Notes under the pieces: model-generated | The model's database searches: none | Seen by the model: only the letters and a program-made list of their open reading frames with translations | Told to the model about the DNA's origin: nothing | In this document: positions 61,969-64,000 of the stretch, piece after piece | Numbering within the stretch: position 1 is the first letter of the stretch | How the letters are laid out: each line of letters starts with the position of its first letter | DNA from: Pseudomonas sp. GD03944 | Lineage (GTDB): Bacteria; Pseudomonadota; Gammaproteobacteria; Pseudomonadales; Pseudomonadaceae | Direction: 5' to 3' | DNA length: 64,000 nucleotides | Assembly (NCBI RefSeq): GCF_029839275.1 | Contig: NZ_JAOCAH010000006.1 | Span: 124,001-188,000, forward strand | Position numbers and translations under genes: made by a program

Positions 61969-61997
61969 AGATGAAGGCAAATGCGGGCATTTTCAAG
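61969..61997 (-). promoter_or_regulatory. Possible sigma32 promoter of clpX
   Basis: On the minus strand CTTGAAA (61997-61991), 14-base spacer, CTTCATCT (61976-61969). The -35 is perfect; the -10 has two mismatches to CCCCATNT. It would let clpX be transcribed separately from clpP upstream. Confidence 0.5.
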
Positions 61998-62052
61998 GGC
62001 GCGCACGGCGCACATGACAGATGTCCGCTATTTGCACCCCATCAAGCCGGCA

Positions 62053-62694
62053 TCAGACCGGCAGTTGGCGCTTCTCGTGCACGGCGTCGACGATCCCGTA
62101 CTCCAGGGCGCGCGAAGCGCTCATGAAGTAGTCACGGTTGGTGTCGCGCTCGATCACGTCCAGCGGCTGGCCGGTGTGGAACGCCAGCAGCTCGTTCAGG
62201 CGCTCACGGATATAGAGGATTTCACGGGCATGGATGTCGATGTCCGACGCCTGGCCCTGGAAGCCACCCAGCGGCTGGTGAATCATCACGCGGGAGTTCG
62301 GCAGGCAGAAACGCTTGCCCTTGGCGCCGCCAGCCAGCAGGAAGGCACCCATGCTGCAAGCCTGGCCGATGCAGGTGGTGGACACGTCCGCCTTGATGAA
62401 CTGCATGGTGTCGTAGATCGCCATGCCGGCAGTCACTGAACCGCCCGGGGAGTTGATGTACAGGTGGATGTCCTTGTCCGGGTTTTCCGCCTCGAGGAAC
62501 AACAGCTGGGCGCAGATCAGGTTGGCCATGTAGTCCTCGACCTGGCCGACCATGAAGATCACACGCTCTTTGAGCAGGCGCGAGTAGATGTCGTAGGCGC
62601 GCTCACCGCGGGCCGACTGCTCGATAACCATCGGGACCAGGCCACCAGCGGCTTGGATGTCAGGCATTTGCTGCATAAAAGGATTGCGGGACAT
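62053..62694 (-). CDS. clpP: ATP-dependent Clp protease proteolytic subunit ClpP
   Basis: A 213-residue serine protease forming the tetradecameric chamber of ClpXP and ClpAP. Catalytic Ser in [11 protein letters not shown], His in [10 protein letters not shown] and Asp in RDTNRDYFM. Residues 1-15 form the usual propeptide before [20 protein letters not shown]. It is followed by clpX after 117 bases. Confidence 0.97.
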   Translation of the reverse strand: MSRNPFMQQMPDIQAAGGLVPMVIEQSARGERAYDIYSRLLKERVIFMVGQVEDYMANLICAQLLFLEAENPDKDIHLYINSPGGSVTAGMAIYDTMQFIKADVSTTCIGQACSMGAFLLAGGAKGKRFCLPNSRVMIHQPLGGFQGQASDIDIHAREILYIRERLNELLAFHTGQPLDVIERDTNRDYFMSASRALEYGIVDAVHEKRQLPV

Positions 62695-62736
62695 GTCTTG
62701 GCACTCGCTCCCTAAAATAGTCATGTCACAAATACG

Positions 62737-62764
62737 CATAAGCCAGCTCGGAGGCTGGCTTATG
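62737..62764 (-). terminator. Hairpin between tig and clpP, no T run
   Basis: CATAAGCCAGC and GCTGGCTTATG form an 11-bp perfect stem around 6 bases. Without a T tract it would end tig transcripts only partly; it may be an attenuator or processing site allowing partial readthrough into clpP. Confidence 0.55.
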
Positions 62765-62788
62765 GCGTGTTCGAACGAGGTAAAGAAA

Positions 62789-64000
62789 TCAGGCGGCGCT
62801 TGGAGCTTCTACCGGCTTGACAGCTTCTTCGTAAGAGACCGCTTTATCGGTCACATTGGCCTTCTGCAAAACAGTATCTACAACTTGCTCTTCGAGCACA
62901 ACCGAGCGCACTTCGTTCATTTGCTGGTCGTTTTTGTAGTACCAGGCCACCACTTGCTCAGGCTCTTGGTAGGCAGACGCCATTTCCTGGATCAGCTCGC
63001 GAACGCGGGCGTCGTCCGGCTTCAGGTCGAACTGCTTGACCACTTCAGCGACGATCAGGCCCAGCACGACGCGGCGCTTGGCTTGCTCTTCGAACAGCTC
63101 GGCAGGCAGCTGGTCCGGCTTGATGTTGCCACCGAACTGCTGAACAGCCTGAACGCGCAGACGATTGACTTCGTTACCGATCAGCGCCTTCGGCACTTCG
63201 ACCGGGTTGGCAGCCAGCAGGCCGTCCATTACCTGGTTCTTGACCTTGGACTTGATGGCCTGACGCAGTTCGCGCTCCATGTTCTTGCGAACTTCGGTGC
63301 GGAAGCCTTCCAGACCGCCTTCCTTGATACCGAACAGGGCGAAGAACTCGTCGTTCAGCTCAGGCAGTTGCGGTGCGGAAACGCTGTTCACGGTGACGGT
63401 GAACTCGGCAGTTTTGCCGGCCAGGTCGAGGTTCTGGTAATCCTCAGGGAACACCGGGTTGATGACGCGCTCTTCGCCCGCCTTCACACCGACCAGGGCG
63501 TCTTCGAAGCCCGGGATCATGCGGCCGGAACCCAGCACCAGCTGGGTGCCCTTGGCGGAACCGCCGGCGAAGGCTTCACCATCGATCTTGCCAACGAAGT
63601 CGATGTTCAGCTGGTCGCCGTTTTCGGCAGCACGCTCAACGGCTTCGAAACGGGTGTTCTGCTTGCGCAGGATGTCCAGCATGTTGTCGAGGTCGGCATC
63701 GGCCACTTCAGCCTGCAGGCGCTCGATGGCGATGGAGTCGAAACCGGTCACTTCGAATTCCGGGAACACTTCGAAGGTAGCGACGTATTCCAGGTCCTTG
63801 CCCTTCTCGAAGCTCTTCGGCTCGACGGCAGGCTGGCCAGCCGGGTTCAGCTTCTGCTCGACCACGGCTTCATAGAAGGTGGCCTGGATCAGGTCGCCCA
63901 GGGCTTCCTGGCGAGCGGCGTCTTCATAACGCTGGCGAATGACACTCATCGGCACCTTGCCAGGGCGGAAGCCAGGGACCTTGGCGCGACGGGCAGTCTG
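62789..64000 (-). CDS. tig: Trigger factor, N-terminus outside the window
   Basis: 403 residues are present; about 33 N-terminal residues are cut off by the window edge. The ribosome-docking signature [11 protein letters not shown] is visible at the right end, followed by the PPIase (FKBP-like) domain ([20 protein letters not shown]) and the C-terminal chaperone arms. Trigger factor binds nascent chains at the ribosome exit. It leads the tig-clpP-clpX-lon-hupB-ppiD quality-control cluster, all on the minus strand. Confidence 0.96.
   Translation of the reverse strand, partial: QTARRAKVPGFRPGKVPMSVIRQRYEDAARQEALGDLIQATFYEAVVEQKLNPAGQPAVEPKSFEKGKDLEYVATFEVFPEFEVTGFDSIAIERLQAEVADADLDNMLDILRKQNTRFEAVERAAENGDQLNIDFVGKIDGEAFAGGSAKGTQLVLGSGRMIPGFEDALVGVKAGEERVINPVFPEDYQNLDLAGKTAEFTVTVNSVSAPQLPELNDEFFALFGIKEGGLEGFRTEVRKNMERELRQAIKSKVKNQVMDGLLAANPVEVPKALIGNEVNRLRVQAVQQFGGNIKPDQLPAELFEEQAKRRVVLGLIVAEVVKQFDLKPDDARVRELIQEMASAYQEPEQVVAWYYKNDQQMNEVRSVVLEEQVVDTVLQKANVTDKAVSYEEAVKPVEAPSAA

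Overview
The window is chromosomal DNA of a Pseudomonas species: GC-rich, densely packed, with clear Shine-Dalgarno sites and no tRNA, rRNA, insertion sequence, prophage or CRISPR array visible. From about 12.5 kb to the right end, gene content and order follow (in reverse) a P. aeruginosa core block as I remember it: nfuA, cti, metH, an RlmN-like methylase, cysI and DUF934, sohB, SDR, nudC, fimL, ldcA, dnaQ, rnhA, gloB, mltD, nppA1A2BCD, fabI, ppiD, hupB, lon, clpX, clpP, tig. The first 8.6 kb match a different P. aeruginosa neighbourhood: chemoreceptor, transporter, TlpQ-type chemoreceptor, and the BqsRS/CarRS two-component operon. The join between the two blocks (about 8.6-12.4 kb) holds the least conserved material: a hydrolase gene broken by an amber codon, an A/T-richer membrane-protein gene, and a 0.56-kb gene-free stretch. 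The species cannot be named from the sequence alone.

Layout. 0-4 kb: two chemoreceptor genes flanking a Na+/H+ antiporter-family gene; both chemoreceptors have FliA (sigma28)-like boxes upstream. 4-7.4 kb: FMN reductase, then the minus-strand operon of two PepSY proteins, response regulator and sensor kinase, with a BqsR-like box upstream. 7.5-12.5 kb: patatin-like lipase, interrupted hydrolase, orphan membrane protein, small hypothetical, GlxA-type regulator, DUF1272 protein. 12.5-24.4 kb: NfuA, cis-trans isomerase, MetH, diguanylate cyclase, DUF1883, OsmC, RlmN paralogue, DUF2970, orphan periplasmic binding protein, and a 37-residue membrane protein. 24.4-30.2 kb: sulfite reductase pair, a TetR regulator with tandem palindromic operators facing a hotdog thioesterase, an AcuI-type reductase, SohB. 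30.4-33.5 kb: histidine phosphatase, SCP2 protein, LvaA/ACAD10-type kinase and SDR, possibly an acyl-CoA or hydroxyacyl-CoA pathway.

33.6-47 kb: TSUP transporter, NudC, FimL, dienoyl-CoA isomerase-like protein, lysine decarboxylase, DnaQ-RNase HI, a methyltransferase-like protein with a degenerate cofactor loop, glyoxalase II, MltD and an HDOD-GAF protein. 47-55 kb: a five-gene peptide/nucleoside-antibiotic ABC importer with two tandem binding proteins, followed by FabI. 55.6-64 kb: the protein-quality-control cluster (PpiD, HU-beta, Lon, ClpX, ClpP, trigger factor); lon has a good heat-shock sigma32 promoter and clpX a weaker one.

No wholly new multi-gene defence or biosynthetic system was found. 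The observations most worth following are the amber-interrupted hydrolase, the RlmN paralogue with both catalytic cysteines, the kinase/SDR/SCP2 cassette, the tandem TetR operators, and the degenerate methyltransferase.
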